Notes: generated by a model from the sequence alone, not told the origin. Shown: positions 1-8,581, numbered from the stretch's first letter. The stretch: 64,000 nt of DNA from Fervidobacterium_A thailandense (GCF_041505935.1 NZ_CP140110.1); one strand, 5' to 3'. Translations and numbers: made by a program.

Positions 1-914
1 TTGCTTGGCCTTGCTTTGTTCCACGTGTCTTGCCATCTTTGTGCCTTGTCTAGAAATTCTTCCTTTCTCCTACATCTTTCCGCATGGATCATCAAAAAGT
101 ATTCATCATCCGCTCTGTGCGTGTTTTCTATTACCCCCATCAAATGTTTTGCCTTCGGTGGTATTGGGCTTAACTGTAAATCTAACTTCTCGAATATTTC
201 GTTCCATTCGTTCAATTTCCTTTCGCTTCCTCCACAAAACTCCATCCCGTTATCCATCCGTATTTTCATCCTTCCTCTCACATTGTGTACCCTTAACCAT
301 AACGCCACTATCGAAATAAACATGAACCCAAACGTCGAGTTTAATTCATACGAGTATGCCGTAAATCTTGTCCTGGTTGCTACGTCTATCATGTTCCATT
401 CGTATCTCGGCAATCTGTAATTTTTCATGTGTTCATACACTTCTTTCGGTAAGCTTTCTTTGTCCAATAAATGCTTCGTATCTAATTGAAACTCACTGAA
501 TGGTATTAACGCTTCGTAATCGTATAAGCTCCTTTCTCCTTTCTTTGTCTTCCTTGTCTTTTTCGGTACTTTATTTCGTTTCAGAACAGATTTTATCGTG
601 TTTTCACTTATCACAAGCCCATATTTCTTCTGCAAATACGTAGACAATCTTCTGTATCTAAATCCTGTCCTCTTGGCTTCTTCAACGATTATGTCTTCAA
701 ACTCTGATTTTAGCTTCTTAGGAGAGTGTTTCGGTCTTCTTGACTTATCCTCCAAACAATCGTACACAGCTCTTCTTACTGTTGCTCTTGCGATACCTAA
801 TATCTTTGCAGTCTTTGATACATTCCGGTTATTAGCTTCAAAGACTTTACGAACGACTTCCCTTGCTTTTTGAGGGGATATTTTTCTTAGCTCGTGATAT
901 GATATAATATTCAT
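1..914 (-). CDS. rve/IS481-type transposase, truncated by the window start
   Basis: Reading the minus strand from ATG at 914 gives an uninterrupted frame of 304 codons that leaves the window with no stop, so the gene is partial. An SD (GGGAGGT) lies six bases upstream. The N-terminus is a helix-turn-helix (VSKTAKILGIARATVRRAV). An integrase core follows with candidate DDE residues: Asp in FQLDTKHL, Asp in RMDNGMEF and Glu in GVIENTHRADDEYF. This layout is typical of IS481-like or integrase-type transposases that cut and join DNA at element ends. Terminal repeats could not be identified because one end lies outside the window. The plus-strand ORFs across this stretch are shadows. Confidence 0.85.
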   Translation of the reverse strand, partial: MNIISYHELRKISPQKAREVVRKVFEANNRNVSKTAKILGIARATVRRAVYDCLEDKSRRPKHSPKKLKSEFEDIIVEEAKRTGFRYRRLSTYLQKKYGLVISENTIKSVLKRNKVPKKTRKTKKGERSLYDYEALIPFSEFQLDTKHLLDKESLPKEVYEHMKNYRLPRYEWNMIDVATRTRFTAYSYELNSTFGFMFISIVALWLRVHNVRGRMKIRMDNGMEFCGGSERKLNEWNEIFEKLDLQLSPIPPKAKHLMGVIENTHRADDEYFLMIHAERCRRKEEFLDKAQRWQDTWNKARPS

Positions 915-1095
915 GGGCTGACCTCCCATCCTGGAAGGAATTTGGTAGTACGATAAAAGGGGATGTTACATGTTTTAATTATATCAAACAGGATGGAGGC
1001 AGCCTCTATTCTTTTTAGAGCTCCATCTGTATTGTTTTGTTTTTCTACCTGGTAAGTATGTCCATACCTATTCGTGTATCTACTGAAAGTACCCC

Positions 1096-1123
1096 TTGAA
1101 ATTAAAAAAAGCTGTGTTAAAAT
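1096..1123 (+). promoter_or_regulatory. Candidate sigma-70 promoter for tRNA-Pro
   Basis: A -35 box TTGAAA and a -10 box TAAAAT are separated by 16 bases. They end about 54 bases before the tRNA-Pro gene. A second, weaker candidate (TTGCGA, 17 bases, ATATCT) lies at 1129-1157. Confidence 0.45.
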
Positions 1124-1176
1124 TTTTATTGCGACCAAATACAAATAACAAATATCTTTTGAGCTAAAAAATGAGT

Positions 1177-1253
1177 CGGGGCGTAGCGCAGGTGGCTAGC
1201 GCGCTTGCTTGGGGTGCAAGAGGTCGCTGGTTCAAGTCCAGTCGCCCCGACCA
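1177..1253 (+). tRNA. tRNA-Pro (GGG anticodon)
   Basis: The 77-base cloverleaf has acceptor strands CGGGGCG and CGCCCCG, a D arm with GCGC pairing, anticodon stem CTTGC/GCAAG around loop TTGGGGT (anticodon GGG), a T arm containing GGTTCAAGTCC, discriminator A and an encoded CCA end. It reads CCC and CCT proline codons. Confidence 0.95.
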
Positions 1254-1312
1254 TTTTTTTTATTGATTATGCATGAATTGTACATGAAGGTTCTCACAAT
1301 GGAGGGAAGTGT

Positions 1313-2290
1313 GTGAAGAAAATCCTCGTAACAGGGGCCACTGGGCATCTGGGGAACGTGCTTTGCAAGGTCCTGCTGGAGAGAGGCTACGGAGTGAAAG
1401 CCCTAATTGAACCGGGAACGTCCACACTTCCGCTGGAAGGTTTGGCTACCGAAAATGTTTTTAGGGATATTCGCGATGATTTCAAAGATTTAACAGCCGA
1501 CGTAGATGCAATAATTCACCTGGCCTCGGTTATCTCGATCACTCCAAAAAACAAAAAACGCGTGTATTCCGTGAACGTCGAAGGCACGAAAAACATACTA
1601 AATCAAGCAAAATCACGTGGTTGTCCCTTCATTTACGCCAGCTCTGTGCACGTTTTCGTAGACAAAGCACCGGGAAGTGTGTACACCGAGGATGACGAAA
1701 TCAACGAGGAGAAAGTACACGGTCACTATGCAAAATCCAAAGCAATCGCAACAAAACTTGTACTTGACGCATTCAGGCAAGGGCTCGACGGTTTTGTATT
1801 CTTCCCCACCGGAATCCACGGACCTTTCGACTACAGGCTATCACACTTCTCCAGAGTTCTGATAAACTTCAAGAGCGGAAAACTCCGCTACACAGTACCG
1901 GGTTCCTTCGATTTTGTGGATGTCAGGGATTGCGCTAAAGCCGTGGCCGATTTGCTTGAACTTCTCTTTTCTGGGAAAATCAACAAAGACAGCTTCATCA
2001 TTTCCGGTTGGATGGTCGATTTTTCAAAGCTCCCAATTTTGTGTGGCTCTAAGCCTTTCAAAGTACTCAGCTGGAGTGCAGCAGAAATTTTCTCCTACGT
2101 GGGTTTAATCCTAAACACACTCGGTATCGACACTGAGTTCGTACCTTACGCGATTCACAACCTGAAAATGGCCTACAGGTACTCACGTAAGAAGTTAGAA
2201 AGTTTTGTTAGTTACTCCCCAAGAACTGTTCAAGAATCGATAAACGACTTTTTCACGTGGCTGGAGAGCGCAAATCCGATGCGAAATTAA
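1313..2290 (+). CDS. NAD-dependent epimerase/dehydratase (extended SDR family)
   Basis: The 325-residue protein opens with the Rossmann signature GATGHLGNVL (residues 7-16). It also has SDR features: an Asp-Ala-Ile-Ile-His-Leu-Ala strand, YASSVHVF, and the catalytic Tyr-x-x-x-Lys in YAKSK near residue 140. Extended SDRs use NAD(P)H to reduce, epimerise or dehydrate sugar nucleotides, flavonoid-like ketones or steroids. The substrate cannot be read from sequence, and the length is typical. The GTG start is chosen for the GGAGGG ribosome binding site at 1301. The gene stands alone between tRNA-Pro and the flagellin gene, with no obvious operon partner. Confidence 0.85.
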   Translation: MKKILVTGATGHLGNVLCKVLLERGYGVKALIEPGTSTLPLEGLATENVFRDIRDDFKDLTADVDAIIHLASVISITPKNKKRVYSVNVEGTKNILNQAKSRGCPFIYASSVHVFVDKAPGSVYTEDDEINEEKVHGHYAKSKAIATKLVLDAFRQGLDGFVFFPTGIHGPFDYRLSHFSRVLINFKSGKLRYTVPGSFDFVDVRDCAKAVADLLELLFSGKINKDSFIISGWMVDFSKLPILCGSKPFKVLSWSAAEIFSYVGLILNTLGIDTEFVPYAIHNLKMAYRYSRKKLESFVSYSPRTVQESINDFFTWLESANPMRN

Positions 2291-2389
2291 CTCAAAAATT
2301 TTGAACGAAACACCACCTTTTGGGGTCTAATAAATTGAGAAAACAATGATGAATTACTTTGGAAAGCCAAGAAGGGGTCAAGAAGGGTC

Positions 2390-3202
2390 GTGAAGGCTGT
2401 GAGGATAAATAACAACGTTGGAATGTGGGCAATTAGGTATCTCCAAACCCTCCAACGAACTGGTCAAGAACAAGCGCAAGCCTTAGCACAGGCTACGATT
2501 CCTTTAACACAAAACGTCTCGGCAATGGCTATTGCCGAGCGCATGCGAGCGCAAATCAGTGGGTATCGCGAAGCGATGCAGAGCACCTATTATGCCATCG
2601 GCATGATGAACGTTGCCGAAGGTGGCTTGAGGAGTATTTCAAATAACTTACAACGCATGCGCGAACTGGCCGTTGCAGCATCGAATGCAACGTTGACAGA
2701 AGCCGAACGTCAAGCACTCCAGCAGGAGTTCACCAGACTTGCGGAGGGTATCAACAGAACGGTCGAGCAAACACGGTACAACAACATCAGGGTACTTGGT
2801 GGTGAAGTGAGAGATCTGAGAGTCCAGATTGGCCCGAACGAAGGACAGCAGATGAGAGTCTCGCTTCCAAGCGTGGACGTTAGGAACCTGGGTTTGGAAA
2901 ACGCGAATTTGAACAGCGTTGAAAACGCGCAAAACACGTTAAAGGCTCTGGACAGGGCCATCGAGACCGTATCGAATACGCGAAGTTACGTGGGAGCAAC
3001 GACAAACAGACTCGCAAGCGCCGCACGCGAGCTTAGCAACACGATGTTGAACCTGACATCCTCGGTTAGCACGCTTGTTGACACCGACATGGCACGCAGC
3101 GTCATGGATTGGGTCAGGACGCAACTCATGACACGCGCAACTGCTGGAGTACTTTCCCAATCCAACGTGAGTAACTGGAACGCGTTGAGACTTCTTGGTT
3201 AA
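2390..3202 (+). CDS. Flagellin
   Basis: The 270-residue protein consists almost only of the conserved flagellin D0/D1 helices. The N-terminal half carries the flagellin pattern SAMAIAERMRAQISG, then an EGGLRSISNNLQRMRELAVAA-like helix and the RYNNIRVLGG turn. The C-terminal half has the ANRL-like segment (TTNRLASAARELSN) and ends in a hydrophobic, Gln/Asn-rich helix (AGVLSQSNVSNWNALRLLG). Flagellin is exported by the flagellar type III apparatus and polymerises into the filament. There is no large variable D2/D3 insert, so this is a compact flagellin. The start is GTG with a purine-rich SD (AGAAGGG). A sigma-28 promoter was sought upstream but none was convincing. The flagellin chaperone fliS lies at 19.1 kb in this window. 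Confidence 0.92.
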   Translation: MKAVRINNNVGMWAIRYLQTLQRTGQEQAQALAQATIPLTQNVSAMAIAERMRAQISGYREAMQSTYYAIGMMNVAEGGLRSISNNLQRMRELAVAASNATLTEAERQALQQEFTRLAEGINRTVEQTRYNNIRVLGGEVRDLRVQIGPNEGQQMRVSLPSVDVRNLGLENANLNSVENAQNTLKALDRAIETVSNTRSYVGATTNRLASAARELSNTMLNLTSSVSTLVDTDMARSVMDWVRTQLMTRATAGVLSQSNVSNWNALRLLG

Positions 3203-3269
3203 CACACGCTCTGGTGAACTTTCCTGACCCGGAGACGGTAACCGCGTCCCAAAGTGAATACCTCAACGA

Positions 3270-3299
3270 AAAAGGCGGTGGGATTTACCACCGCCTTTT
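3270..3299 (+). terminator. Rho-independent terminator after flagellin
   Basis: A stem GGCGGTGG/CCACCGCC encloses loop GATTTA, with an A-tract before it and TTTT after. It can act on the flagellin transcript and, through the A-tract, on the convergent tRNA-Leu transcript. Confidence 0.85.
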
Positions 3300-3307
3300 G
3301 ATTTTCT

Positions 3308-3396
3308 TGGTGCCGAGGGCGGGACTTGAACCCGCACGGGGTTTGAACCCCTGTTGATTTTGAGTCAACCGCGTCTGCCAATTCCGCCACCTCGGC
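3308..3396 (-). tRNA. tRNA-Leu (CAA anticodon)
   Basis: The minus strand gives an 89-base class II tRNA. The acceptor is GCCGAGG/CCTCGGC, the anticodon stem GTTGA/TCAAC surrounds loop CTCAAAA (anticodon CAA), there is a long variable arm, a T arm with GGTTCAAGTCC, discriminator A and an encoded CCA. It reads TTG leucine codons. Confidence 0.95.
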
Positions 3397-3423
3397 AACC
3401 GTATTACCCGAGCTGCGCTTTAT

Positions 3424-3452
3424 ATTTTACCAAAACCTCCACAACTTTTCAA
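3424..3452 (-). promoter_or_regulatory. Promoter of tRNA-Leu
   Basis: On the minus strand, TTGAAA and TAAAAT are separated by exactly 17 bases, ending 27 bases before the tRNA 5' end. Confidence 0.6.
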
Positions 3453-3504
3453 GTCCCCAAAAGCCTCCGGTCCAAAGTATCCAAAACCCGCAGACCTCGA
3501 ACGT

Positions 3505-3678
3505 TCATCTTTCAACGAACAAAACCTCGTATTCCCACTCTCTGATATTACGTTCCCGAGAATCGATACTCACACCGATTAAATAACATCTTCTGCCGGT
3601 GAAACCTTCGAAGTACTTTTTCTCTTTTATCTGTTCCAGCGCTTTCCTTGCCGGTTCATCCATTTTCAACTCTATAAT
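3505..3678 (-). pseudogene. C-terminal remnant of an AAA-ATPase-like/PD-(D/E)XK nuclease protein (DUF1703 type)
   Basis: Fifty-seven codons and a stop resemble the end of DUF1703-type proteins: the segment IIELKMDEPARKALEQIKEK, then YFEGFTGRRCYLIGVSID and a charged tail. The ELK triplet matches the ExK half of the PD-(D/E)XK active site. The open frame continues upstream only into the right end of the TnpB element, and the match starts exactly after that element's end. No N-terminal ATPase half is visible on the other side of the element (5.05-5.2 kb). The fragment is therefore a remnant, probably left by insertion followed by deletion. Confidence 0.65.
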
Positions 3679-5045
3679 TTGACCTACTCCCCGCACTAAA
3701 ATGCGAGGATTCTTCGTGCGGTATGTTAACTTACTAACCTTAACCGCACCGGGCTGGCCAAGGCCCCTACTCCTACTCCTGCTACCGAGCTCGGAGATAC
3801 CTTCTTGAGTATGTTCAACGCTCCGTTCACATCTGCGTTTAAGACCATTCCACAGCTTGAGCAAACATATAAACCTCGGTGTTTTCTGTTGTTTTTATCA
3901 ACTGCCCCACAACACGAACACGTCTGCGATGTGTATGCTTCATCGATTTGGATGACTTGAATACCATAGGTTTTAGCTTTGTACTTTAGCTTTTGCAAAA
4001 ACTTACCATACGGCATCTGATGGAGCTTCTGGTTATTTTGGCTACCGATGTCAATGTTAGCAATACCGTGATTAAGTTTGCCAACAACTATTACTCCGAT
4101 GCCATTTTTGAAGCAGTAGTCGACGATACTCCTTGATGCTTTGTGCACGAAGTCGTTAACGTAGTTTTGTCTGTATCGATAGAGCCTGTGCAATCGCTTG
4201 GAGGTTTTGAGTTTTTGTCTATCAAGCACTGCTTTTAGTCTCGCTGTTTTCTTGTTCACCAGCCTGAGTTTGGAAAGTAGTACCCTGCCATCGATGATGA
4301 AGCTCTTAGCTCCATCGGTGCACGTTGCAAAGTTACTAACACCCAGGTCGATGGCTAAAACTTTGTGTTCATTCAGCTGTGGTCGGTCCTTGAAATCTTG
4401 GATAGGTTCTCTGTAGATTATCCTGAGCGAATAGGAAATGTGCCCAAAGGCTTGATACGGAACAAGTTCAACTTGCTGAATCTTCACTGAATCGAGCGAT
4501 AGAGTTTTGGGCAACTCTATCCATACGTACTCGGACTCGATTCCGTGGGCTGATTTGAGGTAGTCCTTGGTTTGCTTTGAGAGGGACAACCTGAGCTTGT
4601 GACCAACGACTTTGAAACCGTTCTCTTTCCAAGTCACTGGGAAATGCCCGTCCTTGGGCTGGTAGCGTGGACGTTTGGTATGCCTATCGAACGTATTCTT
4701 CCAGGCAACTTGAAGCTTTTGGAGAACAGCTTGTGCACTTTGAGAATGCAAGTTACGAGCAAAGAAGTTATCTTTGAGCTTGTGCTCAAGTTCATAGATA
4801 GACACACCGTTCTTCTCTACTTCGTAATTAGCAACATTCCACAGTTTGGATGCTGAATATGTTAGATGCCCAAAAATAATAGCAAGCTTCTTATCTGTTT
4901 TTCTTGACAAGTCAAAGACGAAAGATTTAGTTATGTACTCCTTCAAGAGCATCACCACGGTTTGAGGAGTATCAAAAGGATTATACCACGGGGAATCTGA
5001 TTAACTTAACGGCTCAGTATTCTTGCATTGAAATGCGGAGCTTTA
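3679..5045 (-). mobile_element. TnpB-only IS200/IS605-type element
   Basis: The element carries tnpB but no tnpA. Its right end on the minus strand has a hairpin (3687-3706, CTCGCA/TGCGGG) followed by GGAGTAGGTCAA, the usual form of an IS605 right end, at 3679. Near the other end a related sequence (CTCCGCATTTCAATGC on the minus strand) forms the hairpin GCAT/ATGC at 5025-5036. The right boundary is well supported because nuclease-like coding sequence begins immediately after it. The left boundary is approximate. The segment after the tnpB stop should encode the omega RNA, whose guide would be read from the flanking sequence past 3679. Confidence 0.7.
3726..4952 (-). CDS. tnpB: RNA-guided endonuclease TnpB
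   Basis: The protein of about 408 residues has the TnpB order: an N-terminal OrfB helical/wedge region, a RuvC domain opening with AIDLGVSNFAT (catalytic Asp), a zinc finger CSCC...CSSC and the last RuvC Asp in NADVNGALNIL. TnpB uses an omega RNA to cut DNA next to a short target-adjacent motif and helps keep IS605-type elements in the genome. The usual second RuvC acidic position (VVE-D-L in most relatives) reads IVVGKL here. A conserved Glu sits instead in QIDEAYTSQ just before the zinc finger, so the protein may belong to the TnpB branch with a moved catalytic Glu. The start is uncertain: ATG at 4952 is used, with GTG codons just upstream. A TATAAT lies close upstream on the minus strand. 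Confidence 0.9.
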   Translation of the reverse strand: MLLKEYITKSFVFDLSRKTDKKLAIIFGHLTYSASKLWNVANYEVEKNGVSIYELEHKLKDNFFARNLHSQSAQAVLQKLQVAWKNTFDRHTKRPRYQPKDGHFPVTWKENGFKVVGHKLRLSLSKQTKDYLKSAHGIESEYVWIELPKTLSLDSVKIQQVELVPYQAFGHISYSLRIIYREPIQDFKDRPQLNEHKVLAIDLGVSNFATCTDGAKSFIIDGRVLLSKLRLVNKKTARLKAVLDRQKLKTSKRLHRLYRYRQNYVNDFVHKASRSIVDYCFKNGIGVIVVGKLNHGIANIDIGSQNNQKLHQMPYGKFLQKLKYKAKTYGIQVIQIDEAYTSQTCSCCGAVDKNNRKHRGLYVCSSCGMVLNADVNGALNILKKVSPSSVAGVGVGALASPVRLRLVS

Positions 5046-5219
5046 GTGCCTTGAAGTTCTGTAATTCCTTCATTATTCACACCTTCCCACGTCAATAAAT
5101 CCAGCCTAAAATTATTATACCACCGCCCGTTGGTAATTCATAAGCTCCACCGCTTCGTCGATCGTTTGTGCTATAATTGTTTCAGCAATCCAATCTACTA
5201 GTTTAAGGAGCTGAAGGAT

Positions 5220-6146
5220 TTGAAAAGCGACATCTACAGTCAACAGTTCCTCGAAAGGCTGAAATCACTCGAAACAAAGCGAAAAGTAATAGTTTCGGTT
5301 CTATCGAATTACAGAAACCTTTCAAAAGGTGGCGTGGAGGTTCTTGTCAAGAACCTTGAACTTTCCGATGGGAAGAGTTTGGGCAAAGTAAACCCGCTGA
5401 TACTTTCTTTCTTGATAGACAACCTCATCAACAGTCAGGACCACCTTGAGGCAAAGGTTTTAGAGTTCGAACGCTACGGTATCCCGAAGGCAGTCGTGTA
5501 CGAGCTTATCTTTTGGATGCAACCATCAAAGTTTCCTTTCCCTAACGGTAAGATCGAGAACTACCGGGATTTTTTGAAATCGAAGAGAGAAGAATTAAGA
5601 CGGCTTGGGCTGGACAGTTTTCTCGAGCTCTACGCATACGAAAGTGCCGAGCGGGAGAATTTCATCACGGAGATAAAATCGAAAATCCTCCTTATAAAAC
5701 CAGAGAACATTGAGGATAACCTCTGGCTCACGGATTTTTTGAAATACCTCAGTCCCGTTGAACGCTCCGAGCTCAGAAGCAAAGTTCATCCCTACGTGTG
5801 GAAGGTGTTATCCAACCCCCAGCCGTCGGTACCGGTAGTCATCGACGGAAGTAACGTACTGATGCAAAAGGAACTCAGAGGACCGGAGAAGATCGACGAT
5901 CTCCTCTCTAAGATTGCAACGCTCAAGGAAACGTACTTTCCTTTCTTCATCGTGTTCGATGCGAACGCGAAGTACAAATTCAACACCAGGTACTTTAATT
6001 ACAAGCGCACGTACCTCCATTCACCAGCCGACGAACTCATCCTCAGTTTGTGCAAACAGTACAACGCGGTAGTTTGCTCCAAGGATCGGTTCCGAGAGTA
6101 CGAAGTGGCCGTTGAAAACATCTGGTACAAGCTCATCAAGAGTTAA
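5220..6146 (+). CDS. Protein with C-terminal NYN/PIN-like nuclease domain
   Basis: This 308-residue protein has a helical N-terminal two-thirds with no recognised family. From about residue 203 it has a compact domain opening with VPVVIDGSNVLM, the hallmark strand and Asp of NYN (Zc3h12a-like) ribonucleases. Further acidic residues follow in FIVFDANAK and SPADELILSLC, and a strand-Ser-Lys-Asp (VVCSKDRF) near the end. NYN domains are metal-dependent RNases of the PIN-like fold, so an RNA-cleaving role is inferred. The start is TTG, chosen because AAGGAGCTGAAGGA lies just upstream. It is the first gene of a tight plus-strand run with maf and radC, 19 bases before maf. A TATAAT at 5172-5177 lies about 45 bases upstream, but a -35 box is not clear. 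Confidence 0.65.
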   Translation: MKSDIYSQQFLERLKSLETKRKVIVSVLSNYRNLSKGGVEVLVKNLELSDGKSLGKVNPLILSFLIDNLINSQDHLEAKVLEFERYGIPKAVVYELIFWMQPSKFPFPNGKIENYRDFLKSKREELRRLGLDSFLELYAYESAERENFITEIKSKILLIKPENIEDNLWLTDFLKYLSPVERSELRSKVHPYVWKVLSNPQPSVPVVIDGSNVLMQKELRGPEKIDDLLSKIATLKETYFPFFIVFDANAKYKFNTRYFNYKRTYLHSPADELILSLCKQYNAVVCSKDRFREYEVAVENIWYKLIKS

Positions 6147-6165
6147 AGGAAGAAGGAGGTAAACA

Positions 6166-6750
6166 ATGCTTATTTTAGCCTCAACATCCCCTCGAAGAAT
6201 CGAACTTATCTCCAAACTTGGAATACCGTTCAAAACGGTGCACATAAACGTTACCGAAGTGTCCGATTTTACCTCTCCGGAGTCCATCGTTACGGACATC
6301 GCACTGAAAAAATCGCTCGCTGTTCAAGAATTCGGTGAAGATGATATAATTGTCTCGGCCGATACGCTCGTCTGGTTCCACGGAAAGGCTTTGGGTAAAC
6401 CATCGGGTCCTGAAGATGCGTTCAAAACACTGAAAACCTTATCGGGCCACTGGCATGAAGTTTACACTGGTGTTTGCCTTAGAACCTTAGAGTGGACGGA
6501 AACCTTCTACGAAGTAACACGCGTAAAGTTCAGGAAACTCTCCGACGAGGAGATAAGGTACTATATTTCTTCCGGAGAACCTCTGGACAAAGCTGGCAGT
6601 TACGGAATCCAAGGTCTTGGTGCGGTGCTTGTCGAGAAAATCGACGGTGAGTACACGAACGTCGTTGGGTTGCCGTTGCCAAAGCTGTGGGAACGTCTCA
6701 TGGATAGGGGGGTACTCCAGAAGTATGTCTTTGGAAAATGGACCACGTGA
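6166..6750 (+). CDS. maf: Maf-like nucleoside triphosphate pyrophosphatase
   Basis: The protein of 194 residues begins MLILASTSPRR, the phosphate-binding signature of Maf. It continues with SADTLVWFHGKALGKP and DKAGSYGIQG, both conserved in the family. Maf/YhdE proteins hydrolyse dTTP/UTP or modified nucleotides to monophosphates and pyrophosphate, removing non-canonical nucleotides. The SD is AAGAAGGAGG. The last 26 bases overlap the start of radC, so the two are probably translated together. Which Maf subtype it is cannot be decided. Confidence 0.93.
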   Translation: MLILASTSPRRIELISKLGIPFKTVHINVTEVSDFTSPESIVTDIALKKSLAVQEFGEDDIIVSADTLVWFHGKALGKPSGPEDAFKTLKTLSGHWHEVYTGVCLRTLEWTETFYEVTRVKFRKLSDEEIRYYISSGEPLDKAGSYGIQGLGAVLVEKIDGEYTNVVGLPLPKLWERLMDRGVLQKYVFGKWTT

Positions 6751-7405
6751 ACGGTTACTGAGTGAAGGACCGGAGCACCTGGCAAATCACGAACTAATCG
6801 CAATTTTGTTGAGAACGGGAACGAAATCGAAGGATGTACTGGCACTCTCAAAGGAACTCTACGACGCATTCGGCTCGAGTCTTTATACGCTTTCACGTGC
6901 TACGTTGCACGAACTAAAAAACTTCCCAGGCCTTGGTGATGTAAAGGCTGTCACACTCATTGCCGCCATGGAACTTGCAAAACGTTTGGTGAAGGAAGAA
7001 ACACTCCGGGAGGATGGTATTTGCAACTCCCCGGAGAAGGTCTTCCGACTGTGCATAGACATGCAATCGTTCCATCAAGAAGTCGCACGTGTTCTCTTTC
7101 TGGATTCCAAGCTCAGGTACATATCCTCAAAAGACATCTCCCGTGGAACACTGAACGCTTCCATCGTCCATCCCAGGGACGTTTTCCGGGAGGCTATCCT
7201 GAGAAACAGTGCCGCGATCGTGCTCGTGCACAACCACCCATCAGGAGATCCGAGTCCAAGTCCTGAAGACGTGGAAATCACGTTCAGGATAAAGAAGGCC
7301 GGTGAGATGTTGGGCATACAACTTCTTGACCATGTAATCGTTGGTAAGACGTTTTTCAGTTTTAGAAGAGACTACAGGGAAGTCAGGTGGGACGATGTGG
7401 GATAA
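6725..7405 (+). CDS. radC: RadC family protein (JAB/JAMM domain)
   Basis: The 226-residue protein has an N-terminal helix-hairpin-helix-like UPF0758 region (ERLLSEGPEHLANHELIAIL, then LKNFPGLGDVKA). The C-terminal JAB domain carries the metal-binding motif HNHPSGDPSPSPED. The role of RadC is unsettled: the old DNA-repair name rests on weak genetics, and the JAB fold suggests a metallo-isopeptidase or nuclease. The ATG at 6725 is chosen because conserved sequence begins there (MSLENGPRERLL). The longer upstream frame reads through maf and is not family-like. It overlaps maf by 26 bases and the next gene by 11. Confidence 0.93.
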   Translation: MSLENGPRERLLSEGPEHLANHELIAILLRTGTKSKDVLALSKELYDAFGSSLYTLSRATLHELKNFPGLGDVKAVTLIAAMELAKRLVKEETLREDGICNSPEKVFRLCIDMQSFHQEVARVLFLDSKLRYISSKDISRGTLNASIVHPRDVFREAILRNSAAIVLVHNHPSGDPSPSPEDVEITFRIKKAGEMLGIQLLDHVIVGKTFFSFRRDYREVRWDDVG

Positions 7406-8579
7406 CGAGAACGATAAACTGGAGAACATAATGAGGTTAAAACAGGAACTCGAAAAAGACCTTAAGAAGAAGGGACTCTTGAAAGAGAAAAAGACGGATC
7501 AAAAACAACAAACCATCGACGAAACGACAATGAAGAGACTAAAAGAAGCGGTCACCGTGAGTGCGCATATCGTAGAAGAGCGTTCGCTCACACCGTACGA
7601 CATAAACGCACAGGATTACGACGCGGGACTGGATGACGTGATAAAAACGCTCAGGGTCTTTTTCACCCGCACCGATAACCTCCAACGAAAAACCGTCTTC
7701 GACGGGCTGATCAAATTACTCAGCGGAGATTTGCGCGGTGCGGTGAATACGTTCTCTCAGAGCAATCTCATCGAAGCAAGGTACAACCTCTTACTTGCAA
7801 AGCTTTACAACGGAGAGGACGTATCACAAGAATCAGCTAAGTTTTTGAAGGACAACCCCGATAGTATCTACCCCATTTTGCTCCTACTCCAAAACGAACT
7901 CCACAAAGGCCGTTTGGATGGTGTGGAGAAAATACTTCAAGTGCTTGCAAAAAAATCCAGGTTCTGGGAATTGGTATACGCCGTTTTTAGTGGGACGGCA
8001 AACGAAGACCAGATTAACAATGCGATAAGGGAGCGAATCTTCGCATCGCTGGTGGTTCTACTCTCTGTTTACGTTGACCCCACACGCGAGTACCCGATCC
8101 AATCGCACACGTGTTTGAACGTTCACAAAGCGCTCCTGCGCGGAGAAACTATCCAAGCGCCGAACTGGTGCCCGGTTGGTGTCGTTGCCACGGAGGCAAG
8201 ACGGTACTTATCCGGATATCGTCCAGAGCTGGATAGACTTAGAAGACTTGAAAAATATCCCGAAGCCAGGCTATTGCTCGGGTTCATTTACTACAACGAA
8301 GGTAGCAAAGCGATAGCCAAGGACTACTTTGAACGTTTCGAAAACCAGGTTCAGAGCTTCGACGTGTACCTCAAGCCTTTGAAAGCTGGGAAAATTGGAA
8401 TCGAGCAATTCACCAAAGTCGTACGAATTGACAGCTCATTTGAGAAAGTAGCGGAAAAATCGAGCATTATCCAGGTACTCGAAAGTAATCCGCAAAAGGA
8501 CATTTACGTAGTCTACAAGAACCTCGAATTCGTCAGGTTGGTCTTCTCAGAAGAATACTGCGCGGTGGTGAATAAATAA
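7395..8579 (+). CDS. Uncharacterised helical, TPR-like protein
   Basis: The protein has 394 residues and no family I recognise. The first 60 residues are very charged (runs of Lys, Glu and Gln), which suggests a coiled coil. The rest is predicted-looking helix pairs with TPR flavour (RLDGVEKILQVLAKKSRFWELV, then ARLLLGFIYYNEGSKAIAKDYFERF), so a scaffold role is possible. There is no signal peptide or membrane segment, and it should be cytoplasmic. The ATG at 7395 overlaps the end of radC by 11 bases and has GGTGGG upstream. The following aminotransferase starts two bases after the stop, so the genes form one operon. Confidence 0.75.
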   Translation: MWDNENDKLENIMRLKQELEKDLKKKGLLKEKKTDQKQQTIDETTMKRLKEAVTVSAHIVEERSLTPYDINAQDYDAGLDDVIKTLRVFFTRTDNLQRKTVFDGLIKLLSGDLRGAVNTFSQSNLIEARYNLLLAKLYNGEDVSQESAKFLKDNPDSIYPILLLLQNELHKGRLDGVEKILQVLAKKSRFWELVYAVFSGTANEDQINNAIRERIFASLVVLLSVYVDPTREYPIQSHTCLNVHKALLRGETIQAPNWCPVGVVATEARRYLSGYRPELDRLRRLEKYPEARLLLGFIYYNEGSKAIAKDYFERFENQVQSFDVYLKPLKAGKIGIEQFTKVVRIDSSFEKVAEKSSIIQVLESNPQKDIYVVYKNLEFVRLVFSEEYCAVVNK

Positions 8580-8581
8580 TT

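Noticed and set aside
911..1144. 77-residue minus-strand ORF upstream of the first transposase
   Set aside because: It has no SD and no family pattern; it lies in the element's upstream region and the tRNA promoter.
2291..2389. Sigma-28 promoter for the flagellin gene
   Set aside because: No TAAA...GCCGATAA-like pair was found at acceptable spacing.
3199..3390. 63-residue minus-strand ORF beginning MAELADAVDSKSTG
   Set aside because: It is the translation of the tRNA-Leu gene and its flank, a well-known false ORF type.
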